From the NCBI RefSeq assembly GCF_012926615.1, contig NZ_JABBNU010000015.1, positions 1-64,000 of the forward strand: 64,000 bases of DNA, written 5' to 3'. The position numbers were made by a program, and so were the translations under genes. Shown here one piece after another: positions 52,570-61,891 of this stretch. The notes below the pieces were generated by a model. It was given only the letters and a program-made list of their open reading frames with translations, did not search any database and was not told where the DNA came from. How positions within the stretch are numbered: the first letter of the stretch is position 1; every line of letters begins with the position of its first letter. The stretch comes from Marinigracilibium pacificum (lineage in GTDB: Bacteria > Bacteroidota > Bacteroidia > Cytophagales > Cyclobacteriaceae).

Positions 52570-52597
52570 AAAGGCAGGTCTGAGACCTGCCTTTATC
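52570..52597. terminator. Bidirectional terminator
   Basis: AAAGGCAGGTC (52570-52580) and GACCTGCCTTT (52584-52594) form a perfect 11-bp stem with a 3-nt loop between the convergent DUF885 and DUF3857 genes. Confidence 0.88.
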
Positions 52598-52613
52598 ATT
52601 TTCCTACACTCAA

Positions 52614-54809
52614 TTATTTCTTTTTTAGCAATATTTCCACCTGAGTGAAATCATATGCAGCATCAAGAAATTTAGTCATATCAGTCCATTTTTCCTTAGG
52701 GAAGTAGTTATCAGAATAGTACTTAGTTGTTGAAATTTTCAATTGATTTCCAGAAACTGTTGCTTCACTAACAAAACCACCTGTTTCATTTTCAACATTC
52801 TTGTTTAATTTATCAATCCCATCTACCACATATCCATCGGGAATATTCAAAGTGACATTATAGTTATATGAACGTGCATAAGGTTGATAGATGTCATAAT
52901 CACGTTTTCTTTCTTCTTCAGTAAGATCAACCTGACCTTCAATAAACTTACCAATTGAAACCAGATAGTTTTTACCAACCCTTTTTATAACACCACTCAG
53001 CTCAGATTCAAAACTATATACAAATTCAGGTGCGTCATCATATCTACCTGTTTGAACTATCTTACGACTATTAGCATTTTCAACTGTAAAATCAAGATCA
53101 TTATCAACTATAGTTTTTAATACATCATTAAATTCATCATCTCTTTTTTCAAGATACTCTTCTTTTACAATCAGCATCTTTTCTTTATCCTTTCGTCCTA
53201 AGTTTATAAAACTTTCTCCAACATCAAACCTGTTTTTTTCCTCATCAATGTAATCGTAATAATCCATTACATATTTTTGATAAAAATGCTTTCCTAAACC
53301 TTTTATCGATTTTTGAGTAATAATTCGGGTTTTATCTTCATTCAGATCTTCTAAAAAAATCTCACTATCTGACCTGGTATGGTTCTCATCAAAAGTCATC
53401 TTAGGCATTGTAATCTTCTCTGATTCAAGGTAATACAAATTTTCATTCATATCATAGCTATATGCTTCAACTCCCTGAAGATCTTCAGGAATAGTTGTCG
53501 GAGTCGAAAAGTTAGAAATATTACTAATATAAAATGGTCTGGAAGTGTTAACCTTTAACACATAAGACATTTCATTAAGTAAAATCAAATCATCCAAAGC
53601 TGAGATATCCCTTGGAACAGAAACTATTATTTCATGAGGGATTTTTTGAGACTTATAAAATTTTGATAGCGCAATAATATCTTTTAGATTATTTCTACTA
53701 TAACTACTTGTCCCCTTTATTGTAGCTCCTTCTTCATATTGAATTTCGCTATAATATCTAAATGCATAATAAATTTCTCTGGCTTTAATATTTAAGTCTT
53801 TTTCCTTTGCTAAATTCTTTTTAGTGTACTTAATCACCTCTTTAGGAACATAGTACATCTGACCATAAAATCGCTTAAACAAATTATCCACTTCACGTTT
53901 TGAAACCTTAGATTTTAATTCTTCAGGCTTTCCTAAGAAAAACGGAAGTTCATTTGCCATAGTAGCAGAAGCATATATAACCTGCAATTTTATTGAAGCT
54001 AGTTGTCGGTTTGGAAAAAACCAGCGAATATCTTTGGCACTTTCTCGATCTTCATCAACAAGAACATACTTCTTACTATCATCATCTTCTTTACTAACAA
54101 CCTTAAAATCCGGAGCACCATTTAATGTATTAAGATTGATATAACATCTCCTCATTACATCAAAAGTGATCTTTTGCTTCATTATGGGATAGTCATCATT
54201 TAACTGGAATAGCTTTGGATCAAATATGTGATATTTAACATTCTGTACCAATTCCTGTTCCTGACTGATGTAATAATCAATGATATCGCCAATCTCTAAA
54301 TTTGGAATTGCTAATTTATAAATATCGAAACCTTCATTATTAAGCTCACGCTCTTGTTTAACTGCATTTTCAGTCGATATTTCAATTTCTTCGCCTGATG
54401 GCTTTATGATTTTAAACCCTTGATAAACATCGTACCTACTTCGTCCATCCCGAGAACTTCCAGGAAATGAAAACTGAGAGTACTCTTCAACAGCCGATTG
54501 ATCAAGTATTTTCACCCTGTAATGAGAATAAAAATCATAATGTAAAACTCCACTTAATGCTGGTTTTCGATATGATAATGAATGTGATTTGGCAATTATA
54601 ACCGCTGACTTACCAGTCCATTTCTCTGGGATTTCTGTTACTCTAAAATCAGAACTGGCTTCCTCCCACATCATTTTTTGAATTTCTGCTGCTCTTTCTT
54701 CGTTTGTTGGGAATAAATCCTTAGCCCCAATTGAGAATACAGAAATTATCAAAAAGAAAAACATTAAAAAATACAGCTTATTGAGCCGTTTGCAATATAA
54801 TCTGATCAT
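52614..54809 (-). CDS. DUF3857 protein with degenerate transglutaminase domain
   Basis: The 731-residue exported protein has an N-terminal signal segment, a DUF3857 domain (SHYRVKILDQSAVEEYSQFSFPG to FFPNRQL), a transglutaminase-like core and a C-terminal DUF2569-like beta region. In the core the usual GDCKD motif is replaced by RNNLKDIIALSKFY near residue 370, the His motif by NEMSYVLKVN, and the Asp motif by RPFYISN. All three catalytic residues seem lost. Its start overlaps the upstream gene by 32 bp; an internal ATG at 54764 would remove the overlap. It probably partners the active paralogue. Confidence 0.82.
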   Translation of the reverse strand: MIRLYCKRLNKLYFLMFFFLIISVFSIGAKDLFPTNEERAAEIQKMMWEEASSDFRVTEIPEKWTGKSAVIIAKSHSLSYRKPALSGVLHYDFYSHYRVKILDQSAVEEYSQFSFPGSSRDGRSRYDVYQGFKIIKPSGEEIEISTENAVKQERELNNEGFDIYKLAIPNLEIGDIIDYYISQEQELVQNVKYHIFDPKLFQLNDDYPIMKQKITFDVMRRCYINLNTLNGAPDFKVVSKEDDDSKKYVLVDEDRESAKDIRWFFPNRQLASIKLQVIYASATMANELPFFLGKPEELKSKVSKREVDNLFKRFYGQMYYVPKEVIKYTKKNLAKEKDLNIKAREIYYAFRYYSEIQYEEGATIKGTSSYSRNNLKDIIALSKFYKSQKIPHEIIVSVPRDISALDDLILLNEMSYVLKVNTSRPFYISNISNFSTPTTIPEDLQGVEAYSYDMNENLYYLESEKITMPKMTFDENHTRSDSEIFLEDLNEDKTRIITQKSIKGLGKHFYQKYVMDYYDYIDEEKNRFDVGESFINLGRKDKEKMLIVKEEYLEKRDDEFNDVLKTIVDNDLDFTVENANSRKIVQTGRYDDAPEFVYSFESELSGVIKRVGKNYLVSIGKFIEGQVDLTEEERKRDYDIYQPYARSYNYNVTLNIPDGYVVDGIDKLNKNVENETGGFVSEATVSGNQLKISTTKYYSDNYFPKEKWTDMTKFLDAAYDFTQVEILLKKK

Positions 54810-56691
54810 TATAAAAGTTATTTAATAATTTAATTGTCTCATTCCACTTGGTAAATTCCTTTACAGGAAGAACTGGTTTAAGTATTCTTACTTCCTTTGA
54901 ATATATTATTTTACCTTTTTCTTTATGATATTTCATTTTAAATGAATAATAATCATTTTCAACGCTAATTGGTTCAGGTAAATAATTCACTTTATATCCG
55001 TTAGGAATCGAAAGTTCGCCTATTGTTTTACTATATTTTTTATCTCCAAAAGAATAGGGTATTGTCCTTTCATCATCAATCCTTCCTCCAGCAAATTCTT
55101 CATAAAAATCAAGATCAAGATATAGTTCATCACCAAAAGAATTTATATTCTTTAATAAATCCATTGTGTATGATACTTCAAATGGTTTTTCTCTATCAAA
55201 AGTAGAAAAATTACTAATTTGAAAGTGATCAACATCACCGGAACCTGAAATAATAACTTTCAATATTTTCTCAGCATCCTCACTTTCCTGATTATTTAAA
55301 AAATTCAATAAATCTTTTTTCTTTTCCCCCTCAAGAATAGTTTTACCTTCACCTGTAAGACTTTGTCCATCTAATTTATAATTCCATACTGATTTTGTGA
55401 TATAGCGATCAATAGGCTCTACCTTAACTGTATCAATAATAAACTGATCTCCATCTTCAATCAACACCTGCTTACCCTGAATACGTTCTGCATTATAATT
55501 GATTTTATTAAACTTCTCTGTAGCATCTAAGAAGTATACTTCCCCTCCTATATAAGCAGCACAAATCATGTGATTATCAACTGCTAGTGTAGGCAAATCA
55601 TAGGTATAGGGTATACGGTTTGTTCCAATCCAAGCTAGCCTGGCATCAATTCCTGCAATTATTAGCATCTCCCTTGTCAGATTAGCCATTCCCTTGCAAT
55701 CACCATAAAGATTGTAGAAAACATCCTTTGCATTATCCGGTTTAAACCCTGCTAAACCATCCTCGAAGGCTATATATTTAATATTATCCTGAACCCAGTA
55801 ATATATAGATTTCATCTTTTCTAAATCTGTAGTCTTACCTTCAGTTAATTCAGTGACTTTACTTTTCAACTGATTAACATCTCGGGATACCTGTTCTGTT
55901 AAATGATGATACCAACCATATAAATCAGACGTTGATGATAACACTTTAACATCTGCACCATTAACTTTATACGATTTAGTCAGAACCAATATATGCGGTA
56001 GAAAATGTAAATATCCGGGAGTATTTTCATACTCTGAAAAATCGTCTATCTCTTTTAAATTATAAGTATAAATTGTAGCGTCATCTTCTCTAGTAACTGT
56101 CTTCTCAATATCAAAATGATCAAAATTGAGTTCAACTAATTCAATATTTGCAAACTCAGGAACTTTAAATTTGATTGTTCTTTGCTCTACGGGAATATCG
56201 TCAGAGAAAAATATTTTTGTAAGGTATTTCGGATCGGTATATACCTTTTTAGATTTGAAATTTATTCCTCTTCCTTTAAAATCAAATTTAAAGTTGTAAG
56301 CGCAAACTTTAGCATCAGAATAGAAGATGTCACCAGACTGAACATGACCACAGTACTTCTCATAATTCACAGATTTACCCCGGTCGTTCTCAATACTATA
56401 CTCCTCTATATAAGAATTATCGTTATAATAGTTCCTCTGGATGTACTCAGTCCCTGATTGAAGACTTATAAATTCCAAATTATCGACTAATGAAGCATTT
56501 AATTGATTTGTCTTATTATCAATATAAAATTCATATTCAGATGTTGATTTTAATATTACAATCTTATCATCCTCATATTTCTTTTTTAGTTCGTTAGCTC
56601 TCTTAACTAAATCATCATTTAGTTTTTGTGCATATACAAAGGTGCCAGATGCAATAAATATTGCAATAAAAAACAGCTTATTCATAATCAT
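54778..56691 (-). CDS. DUF3857/transglutaminase-like exported protein
   Basis: The 637-residue protein has a signal peptide (ending FVYAQ), a DUF3857 domain, and a transglutaminase-like core with an intact triad: Cys in NLYGDCKGMANLTREML (about residue 330), His in VDNHMICAAY and Asp in VYFLDATEKF. A beta-rich C-terminal part follows. Members are found mainly in Bacteroidota and may crosslink or cleave peptides in the periplasm. It is followed, with overlap, by a paralogue that lacks the triad. Confidence 0.86.
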   Translation of the reverse strand: MIMNKLFFIAIFIASGTFVYAQKLNDDLVKRANELKKKYEDDKIVILKSTSEYEFYIDNKTNQLNASLVDNLEFISLQSGTEYIQRNYYNDNSYIEEYSIENDRGKSVNYEKYCGHVQSGDIFYSDAKVCAYNFKFDFKGRGINFKSKKVYTDPKYLTKIFFSDDIPVEQRTIKFKVPEFANIELVELNFDHFDIEKTVTREDDATIYTYNLKEIDDFSEYENTPGYLHFLPHILVLTKSYKVNGADVKVLSSTSDLYGWYHHLTEQVSRDVNQLKSKVTELTEGKTTDLEKMKSIYYWVQDNIKYIAFEDGLAGFKPDNAKDVFYNLYGDCKGMANLTREMLIIAGIDARLAWIGTNRIPYTYDLPTLAVDNHMICAAYIGGEVYFLDATEKFNKINYNAERIQGKQVLIEDGDQFIIDTVKVEPIDRYITKSVWNYKLDGQSLTGEGKTILEGEKKKDLLNFLNNQESEDAEKILKVIISGSGDVDHFQISNFSTFDREKPFEVSYTMDLLKNINSFGDELYLDLDFYEEFAGGRIDDERTIPYSFGDKKYSKTIGELSIPNGYKVNYLPEPISVENDYYSFKMKYHKEKGKIIYSKEVRILKPVLPVKEFTKWNETIKLLNNFYNDQIILQTAQ

Positions 56692-56740
56692 TAAATTCCC
56701 CTAAAAAATTAACAAAAAGCTCAACTGAATATACAATAAA

Positions 56741-58081
56741 TCAATCTTCAGGAACTTCGCTTACTTTAAATCCTTTTGAAAGCGGAATGGTAACCAGTGT
56801 AATTAATCCAAGAATAAATAATATTGTAAGCCAAATAACTGAATTCCTCATATTTTGGGTAAACTGCTCTACAAATCCCCATCCAAAAGTCCCAATTACT
56901 ATAGAAATATTAAATGTCACATCATAGAAGCTAAAGTAACCAGCGTGATCTATAGTTTTTTCAGGAATCATTTTCGCAAAAGTAGCTCTGGATAAACTTT
57001 GAATCCCTCCCATTACAAAGCCAACAAAAAATGCTACAAATATGAAATGAGTTTTTGTATAGGTATTATAGGCAGCAAAACAGATCCCTATCCACATAAA
57101 AAGCATTAATACTAAAGAAAATTTATTTCCTTTTTTCGTAGCAAGATGTGCGAAAAATATTGCACCGATAATTGCAACAAGCTGTATAATCAACACAGTT
57201 AGTATGAGAAAATCTCCATCAAATTTTAGTTCTTTTTCACCGAATGTAGCTGCCAGGTACATGGTGGTCTGTACCCCCATGTTATATAAGAAAAATGAAA
57301 GTAGAAATTTTTTCATATATGGTAAATGTTTTAAAGACCTGAAAACTTTTCTTATCTCCTTATATCCACTAGCCAAAACCTGTTTGGTGACTTTTCTATT
57401 ATAAGGGTTTTCAGGAAGTCTGTTAAAACTTATCTGGGCAAATCCTGCCCACCATATACCTACCATCAAAAAACTTATTCTTACAGGAAAATCAGTGTCC
57501 TTTTCCATAAAAAACCATTCAGGATAAGAAATCATGGCAAGGTTTAAGATTAATAAAATTACAGAGCCTGCATACCCAAAAGAATATCCTCGAGCACTTA
57601 CCTTATCAATTCTGTCTTCTGTTACTATCTCTGGCAAGTAGGCGTCGTAAAAAACAAGCCCGCCACTATACCCGATACCAGCCAGAATAGTAAGTATAAT
57701 TCCATATTCAACATTACTCCCATCGAAAAAATATAATCCAGCACATGATATTGAACCTAAATAGGTAAAGAACTTCATGAATTGTATCTTCTTACCACTA
57801 TTATCTGCAATACCTGAAAGCAAAGGCAATATTAAGGCAATAATCAGGAAACTTGCAGATAAAGCATATGAATACAAAACAGAATTTTCAATTGTTGATC
57901 CAAAAAACTGTATCTGATCCCCATTAAAGAATGACCTTGTTGAAGCGGTAAAATATATCGGAAATATTGTTGAGGTTATTACTAATGAATAAACTGAATT
58001 TGCCCAATCATAAAAAGACCAACCATTAATTATCTTTTTATCATTTAGTTTATGAGTTCTTTCTTCTAAAAATGAGTCCAT
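56741..58081 (-). CDS. UMF1-type MFS transporter
   Basis: The 446-residue protein has 12 membrane helices and the UMF1/Atg22-like start KIINGWSFYDWANSVYSLVITSTIFPIYF. It includes LPLLSGIADNSGKKIQFMKFFTYLG and GGIQSLSRATFAKMIPE. The open frame reaches an ATG at 58105, but the hairpin terminator of the exbD operon occupies 58086-58118, so the ATG at 58081 is preferred. Substrates of bacterial UMF1 proteins are not well defined. It lies downstream of the ExbD pair and in the same direction. Confidence 0.85.
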   Translation of the reverse strand: MDSFLEERTHKLNDKKIINGWSFYDWANSVYSLVITSTIFPIYFTASTRSFFNGDQIQFFGSTIENSVLYSYALSASFLIIALILPLLSGIADNSGKKIQFMKFFTYLGSISCAGLYFFDGSNVEYGIILTILAGIGYSGGLVFYDAYLPEIVTEDRIDKVSARGYSFGYAGSVILLILNLAMISYPEWFFMEKDTDFPVRISFLMVGIWWAGFAQISFNRLPENPYNRKVTKQVLASGYKEIRKVFRSLKHLPYMKKFLLSFFLYNMGVQTTMYLAATFGEKELKFDGDFLILTVLIIQLVAIIGAIFFAHLATKKGNKFSLVLMLFMWIGICFAAYNTYTKTHFIFVAFFVGFVMGGIQSLSRATFAKMIPEKTIDHAGYFSFYDVTFNISIVIGTFGWGFVEQFTQNMRNSVIWLTILFILGLITLVTIPLSKGFKVSEVPED

Positions 58082-58085
58082 AAAA

Positions 58086-58118
58086 TTAAAAAAGTCTTTC
58101 CGCAAGATAAGGAAAGAC
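58086..58118 (-). terminator. Intrinsic terminator after second exbD pair
   Basis: On the minus strand GTCTTTCC (58118-58111) pairs with GGAAAGAC (58101-58094), followed by TTTTTT. It separates the exbD pair from the MFS gene and overlaps the longer possible start of that gene. Confidence 0.82.
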
Positions 58119-58224
58119 CTCCTAATTCCTTAAAATGAATCTTATTTTGTTAAAAATTTAAATATCAAAATTTAGCAACTTCCCGGAAAAGATTAAACTT
58201 TTACCGGAAAGTATCACACACTAA

Positions 58225-58686
58225 TTATTCTTCTTCTACAAATTGAGGAGTATTGTACATGATTTTTAATGCATTTGCTTCTCTTAATTCCTGCTGTACA
58301 TCTGAAACTAGTCCCATTTTAGTTTCTCTATCTACTTTTAATGAAACCGTCATTGCATTTTTATCAACTTCATCTAATTTATCACGCTCCTGTGTAACCC
58401 AAAGTACTAGTTCATCCATTCGCACAAAAGCATCATTAGCTTGAACCAAAGGTTCTTCACCATATTTTGATTCCTTTGGTTTTCCAATGTATAAATGAGA
58501 TACTAATGACTTTCGCTCTAGTTTTGTGATGTCTTTTGCCGTTGGAAGTTTCTGATCTACCAATACATTATCTTGCCTGATTACTGTTGTTACCATGAAA
58601 AAGAACAACAACATAAAAATTATGTCAGGTAATGCTGCAGTAGGAATTTCCTGACTTGCTTTATTTCTTTTTCTAAACTTAGACAT
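58225..58686 (-). CDS. ExbD-family biopolymer transport protein (second copy, type b)
   Basis: The 153-residue protein has one membrane helix with the proton-path Asp in IPTAALPDIIFMLLFFFMVTT and a periplasmic domain ending REANALKIMYNTPQ. It is about 85% identical by eye to the ExbD at 59393, differing mainly near the N-terminus and at conservative positions. It follows another ExbD after 10 bp. The pair repeats the exbD-exbD order of the main operon, so it arose by tandem duplication. No ExbB copy accompanies it. Confidence 0.9.
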   Translation of the reverse strand: MSKFRKRNKASQEIPTAALPDIIFMLLFFFMVTTVIRQDNVLVDQKLPTAKDITKLERKSLVSHLYIGKPKESKYGEEPLVQANDAFVRMDELVLWVTQERDKLDEVDKNAMTVSLKVDRETKMGLVSDVQQELREANALKIMYNTPQFVEEE

Positions 58687-58696
58687 AACTACCTCT

Positions 58697-59242
58697 TTAT
58701 TTTGATGGTTCTGCGATTGATATTCTCATTGGAAATGCCTCCTTAGCTCTATCTATTTTCTTTGCACTTTCAGGATCCTTTTGATCAAGGTTTAAATATT
58801 CTTCTGTTGAAATCCCTAATAAATCTGCTCTTGATTTATAAAAGGCTCCCTGAACACGATCAAGTATTTGAATGTATAAGTCATAGCTTGTTCCCCTATT
58901 ACATTTAAGAGAAACTATTCCTTTTTGAGGACTATCAGATAAATCAGGGTCTGCTCCATTATTATTTATGAATTCATATACCAAATCATTAAGTTCTTCT
59001 GGATTTGAAAGCACATCACCTTCAACAAATAGTTGATCACCGGAATTCAATAGAATCTTAAAAAGATTACGATCTGGTATAGGAGCATCTTCTATTTCTT
59101 CAACAACCTTGGGAGGTAATTTTAATTGCAATCCTTTATCCGCATTTATCTGGGTTGTTACAAGGAAAAATATTAATAATAAAAATGCGATATCAGCCAT
59201 AGAACCCGCATTTACTTCTTGTTGCATTCGTTTTCTAGCCAT
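58697..59242 (-). CDS. ExbD-family biopolymer transport protein (second copy, type a)
   Basis: The 181-residue protein has the ExbD helix EVNAGSMADIAFLLLIFFLVTTQ with its Asp, and a longer periplasmic domain that ends KEAFPMRISIAEPSK. It is a clear paralogue of the 188-residue ExbD at 59857 (same start, same end, about 60% identical by eye). The TonB-system ExbD binds the ExbB channel and couples proton flow to TonB movement. Here it opens the second exbD pair, behind a terminator, and needs its own promoter in 59243-59332. Confidence 0.9.
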   Translation of the reverse strand: MARKRMQQEVNAGSMADIAFLLLIFFLVTTQINADKGLQLKLPPKVVEEIEDAPIPDRNLFKILLNSGDQLFVEGDVLSNPEELNDLVYEFINNNGADPDLSDSPQKGIVSLKCNRGTSYDLYIQILDRVQGAFYKSRADLLGISTEEYLNLDQKDPESAKKIDRAKEAFPMRISIAEPSK

Positions 59243-59332
59243 ATTTTATCAACAATTAAGTTTATAGTTATTTAACTAAGACTTAAGTTAATAAAACAAA
59301 TTAAATATAACTAATCTATTAGTTATTTAAGA

Positions 59333-59363
59333 TAAAAAAAACCTCCCTGCTGTTGCAGAGAGG
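59333..59363 (-). terminator. Intrinsic terminator after main exbB-exbD operon
   Basis: On the minus strand CCTCTCTGC (59363-59355) pairs with GCAGGGAGG (59350-59342) with one G-T pair and a 4-nt loop, followed by a long T run. It separates the first exbD pair from the second. Confidence 0.88.
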
Positions 59364-59392
59364 CTGAATATATTTTGCACATTTAGGGGAAA

Positions 59393-59854
59393 TCAGTTCT
59401 CCTTCACTAACTGAGGAGTATTGTACATAATCTTCAAAGCATTTGCTTCACGAAGCTCTTGTTGTACATCTGATACGATACCCATTTTTGTTTCTTTATC
59501 AACTTTTAAAGAAACAGTCATTTGATTTTTATCAACTTCATCAAGCTTATCTCTTTCCTGAGTTACCCAGAGAATAAGCTCATCCATTCTAATGAAGGCA
59601 TCATTAGCCTGAACCAATGGCTCACTGCCATATTTACCTTCTTTTGGCTTACCAACGTATAAATAAGACACCAAAGACTTTCTTTCCAGCTTAGTGATAT
59701 CTTCAGCAGCCGGAAGTTTCTGCTCAACCAAAATCTCATCTTCTCTAATAACCGTTGTTACCATGAAGAAGAATAAAAGCATAAAGATAATATCTGGCAA
59801 AGCAGCCGTTGGAATCTCCTGACTCGATTGACTTTTCTTTTTAAACTTTGACAT
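59393..59854 (-). CDS. ExbD-family biopolymer transport protein (first copy, type b)
   Basis: The 153-residue protein has the membrane helix IPTAALPDIIFMLLFFFMVTT and the periplasmic part ending NALKIMYNTPQLVKEN. It is the last gene of the exbB-exbD-exbD operon, 2 bp after the preceding ExbD. Two unlike ExbD subunits next to one ExbB are the rule in Bacteroidota and suggest a hetero-oligomeric ExbD in the channel. Confidence 0.92.
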   Translation of the reverse strand: MSKFKKKSQSSQEIPTAALPDIIFMLLFFFMVTTVIREDEILVEQKLPAAEDITKLERKSLVSYLYVGKPKEGKYGSEPLVQANDAFIRMDELILWVTQERDKLDEVDKNQMTVSLKVDKETKMGIVSDVQQELREANALKIMYNTPQLVKEN

Positions 59855-59856
59855 TA

Positions 59857-60423
59857 TTACCCTCCTATTTTATTTGGTTCAGCAATAGATATTCTCATTG
59901 GATAAGCTTCTTTAGCTCTATCCAACATCTTATCTTGTTCAGGTTTTTTCGGATCAAGACCAAGATATTGCTCAGCATTGATTCCTAAAACCTCACCCCT
60001 GGCCTTGTAGTAAGCACCCTGAGCGTTGTCTAGTACCTGAATAAATAACTCATAACTTGTTCCACGGTCAGCCTTGATAGATACTACAGCATCTTGAGGG
60101 CTATCAGACATTGTTTTGTCTTTACCGTTGTTAGTTATAAATTCATGCACCATATCTCTAAGCAGATAAGGGTCAGTCAATGGCTCGTCCTCAACCAACA
60201 ACATATCATTGGAGTTTATCAAAATCTTAAAGATATTTCTATCCTTCATTTTGATATCCGGTGGTGGTTGCGTCGGATCAATTGGCGGTGGCAGTTTTAT
60301 CTGCAGACCTTTATCTGAGTTTATCTGAGTAGTAACAAGGAAGAAGATTAGCAAAAGGAAGGCGATATCCGCCATTGACCCTGCATTTACTTCCTGATTA
60401 CCTCTGTTTTTACTTCTAGCCAT
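59857..60423 (-). CDS. ExbD-family biopolymer transport protein (first copy, type a)
   Basis: The 188-residue protein has the ExbD helix EVNAGSMADIAFLLLIFFLVTTQ and a periplasmic domain with a proline-rich stretch after the helix (PPPIDPTQPPPDIKM), ending MRISIAEPNKIGG. It lies 7 bp after the small membrane protein gene. It should work with the ExbB at 60798 to energise TonB and so the SusC and receptor proteins elsewhere in the window. Confidence 0.92.
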   Translation of the reverse strand: MARSKNRGNQEVNAGSMADIAFLLLIFFLVTTQINSDKGLQIKLPPPIDPTQPPPDIKMKDRNIFKILINSNDMLLVEDEPLTDPYLLRDMVHEFITNNGKDKTMSDSPQDAVVSIKADRGTSYELFIQVLDNAQGAYYKARGEVLGINAEQYLGLDPKKPEQDKMLDRAKEAYPMRISIAEPNKIGG

Positions 60424-60430
60424 AAATTAA

Positions 60431-60754
60431 TTATCTAACTAATTTAGCAATCATAGATACGAAAATACCTACTAGTCCGCCAACGATAAGAATATAAGTC
60501 ATAATCAATAACGCACTAACAGACTTTGAAACTCCTGCAGTTAAGCCAGGAAACTTTGCATAGGCAGTTGGTTCCGAGATGCTATATCCAATAAAGAATA
60601 AGATAACTAGCCCTAGGATACCCATACCTACTTTTAACAAAGATTTTGGGTCACTCAATGAGTTGATTAAAGGAAGAACAATTACAGCAACTGTTGCAAT
60701 TCCAATCAACGCATATGAAAAGTATATTAAAATATCAGTTAATTCCATAATCAA
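60431..60754 (-). CDS. Small conserved membrane protein of the exb operon
   Basis: The 107-residue protein has three membrane helices (DILIYFSYALIGIATVAVIVL, VGMGILGLVILFFIGYSI, VSALLIMTYILIVGGLVGIFVS). It sits between exbB and exbD, as a homologue does in other Bacteroidota. It may be an accessory part of the channel. No known motif is seen. Confidence 0.75.
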   Translation of the reverse strand: MIMELTDILIYFSYALIGIATVAVIVLPLINSLSDPKSLLKVGMGILGLVILFFIGYSISEPTAYAKFPGLTAGVSKSVSALLIMTYILIVGGLVGIFVSMIAKLVR

Positions 60755-60797
60755 TTGTTTACTGTGTTATAATATCTAAAGGAGACTAAGATAATTA

Positions 60798-61634
60798 TTA
60801 CTTAGTCAATTGATGCTTAACAAGAAGGTCAACTAGAGAGATTGATGCATCTTCCATTTGGTTAACCAAAGAGTCAATCTTAGACACACAGTAGTTGTAG
60901 AATAACTGAAGGATTACAGCAACGATCAAACCAGCAACTGTTGTTAATAGTGCTTGCTTAATACCACGAGCAACTAGAGATGGCTGGATATCACCTGCAG
61001 CTTCAATTGAGTCGAATGCGTCAATCATACCAATTACAGTACCCATGAAACCAAGCATTGGAGCAAGAGCAATGAAAAGAGAGATCCATACAAGACCTTT
61101 TTCTAATTTACCCATTTCAACTGATCCGTAAGCGATAATTGATTTTTCAACCATATCAACACCTTCAGAGTATCTCATTAAACCTTGAGTGAAGATAGAA
61201 GCAACAGGTCCTCTTGTATTACGAGTAACTTCTTTAGCAGCTTCTACACCACCTTGCTGAAGAGCATCTTCAACATTTGCTAATAATTTTTTAGTGTTTG
61301 TAGTTGCAAGATTAAGAGTGATGATACGCTCAATTGAGATCGCAAGACCAACAATCAAACAGATCAATACTACAGTCATGAAACCTACACCACCTTCGAT
61401 GAATTTTTCTTTAATTACCTGGTGGTAATCAGAAGCACCTTCAGATTCAACTTCTACTACATCCTCAGTAGCAGCAGGCTCTTCCTCTACCGGAGCCATT
61501 TCCTCAACAGCTTCTTCAGCAGCAGCCTCTACAGAATCAGCAGCAGCATCCATATCGTCTTGCGCGAAAACTACTGATGAAGAACCAAAGTTTAAAACCC
61601 CAGCTAGTGCAAATAAAGTAAGTAACTTTTTCAT
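60798..61634 (-). CDS. exbB: ExbB/TolQ-family proton channel protein
   Basis: The 278-residue protein has an N-terminal signal-like helix, an acidic Ala/Glu-rich stretch (about 28-65), and the three-helix ExbB core. GGVGFMTVVLICLIVGLAISIERI, the central ISLFIALAPMLGFMGTVIGMIDAFDSI and GIKQALLTTVAGLIVAVILQLFYN carry the pore and conserved Gly-Thr-Val-x-Gly-Met motif. It heads the operon with a small membrane protein and two ExbD genes and drives TonB-dependent transport. Confidence 0.93.
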   Translation of the reverse strand: MKKLLTLFALAGVLNFGSSSVVFAQDDMDAAADSVEAAAEEAVEEMAPVEEEPAATEDVVEVESEGASDYHQVIKEKFIEGGVGFMTVVLICLIVGLAISIERIITLNLATTNTKKLLANVEDALQQGGVEAAKEVTRNTRGPVASIFTQGLMRYSEGVDMVEKSIIAYGSVEMGKLEKGLVWISLFIALAPMLGFMGTVIGMIDAFDSIEAAGDIQPSLVARGIKQALLTTVAGLIVAVILQLFYNYCVSKIDSLVNQMEDASISLVDLLVKHQLTK

Positions 61635-61674
61635 AATTCAGTTTTTAAAATAATCTGTTTACTCAGTTAAGTGT

Positions 61675-61707
61675 TAAATTTATACTTTTAAATAAACTAT
61701 ACAAAAA
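61675..61707 (-). promoter_or_regulatory. Putative exbB promoter
   Basis: On the minus strand TTTTTG (61707-61702) is followed after 19 bp by TAAATTTA (61682-61675). This fits the Bacteroidota -33 TTTG and -7 TAnnTTTG boxes at 7 of 8 positions in the latter, about 40 bp before the exbB ATG. Confidence 0.4.
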
Positions 61708-61712
61708 TATTG

Positions 61713-61805
61713 TGGCGGAGAGAGAGGGATTCGAACCCTCGGTACCGGTTTTGCCAGTACACCCGCTTTCCAGGCGAGCACCTTCAGCCACTCGGTCACC
61801 TCTCC
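61713..61805 (-). tRNA. tRNA-Ser (anticodon GGA)
   Basis: The minus strand folds as a type II tRNA. The acceptor GGAGAGG pairs with TCTCTCC, the discriminator G and encoded CCA end at 61713, the anticodon arm CTCGC-CTGGAAA-GCGGG carries GGA, a long variable arm (TGTACTGGCAAAACCGGTAC) marks it as serine, and the T arm is GAGGG-TTCGAAT-CCCTC. It reads UCC and UCU codons. Confidence 0.95.
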
Positions 61806-61891
61806 AAATTAATCCGTAATATACTTTTTTCCAATTTAGCAGCACAAATAAATCAATTAAAACGCCTTTTTGCAAGTTAATGAATGCTTTT

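Noticed and set aside
61663-61875. Minus-strand ORF of 70 codons
   Set aside because: It is a translation through tRNA-Ser; the peptide (GDRVAEGARLESGCT) is the usual artefact of serine tRNAs.
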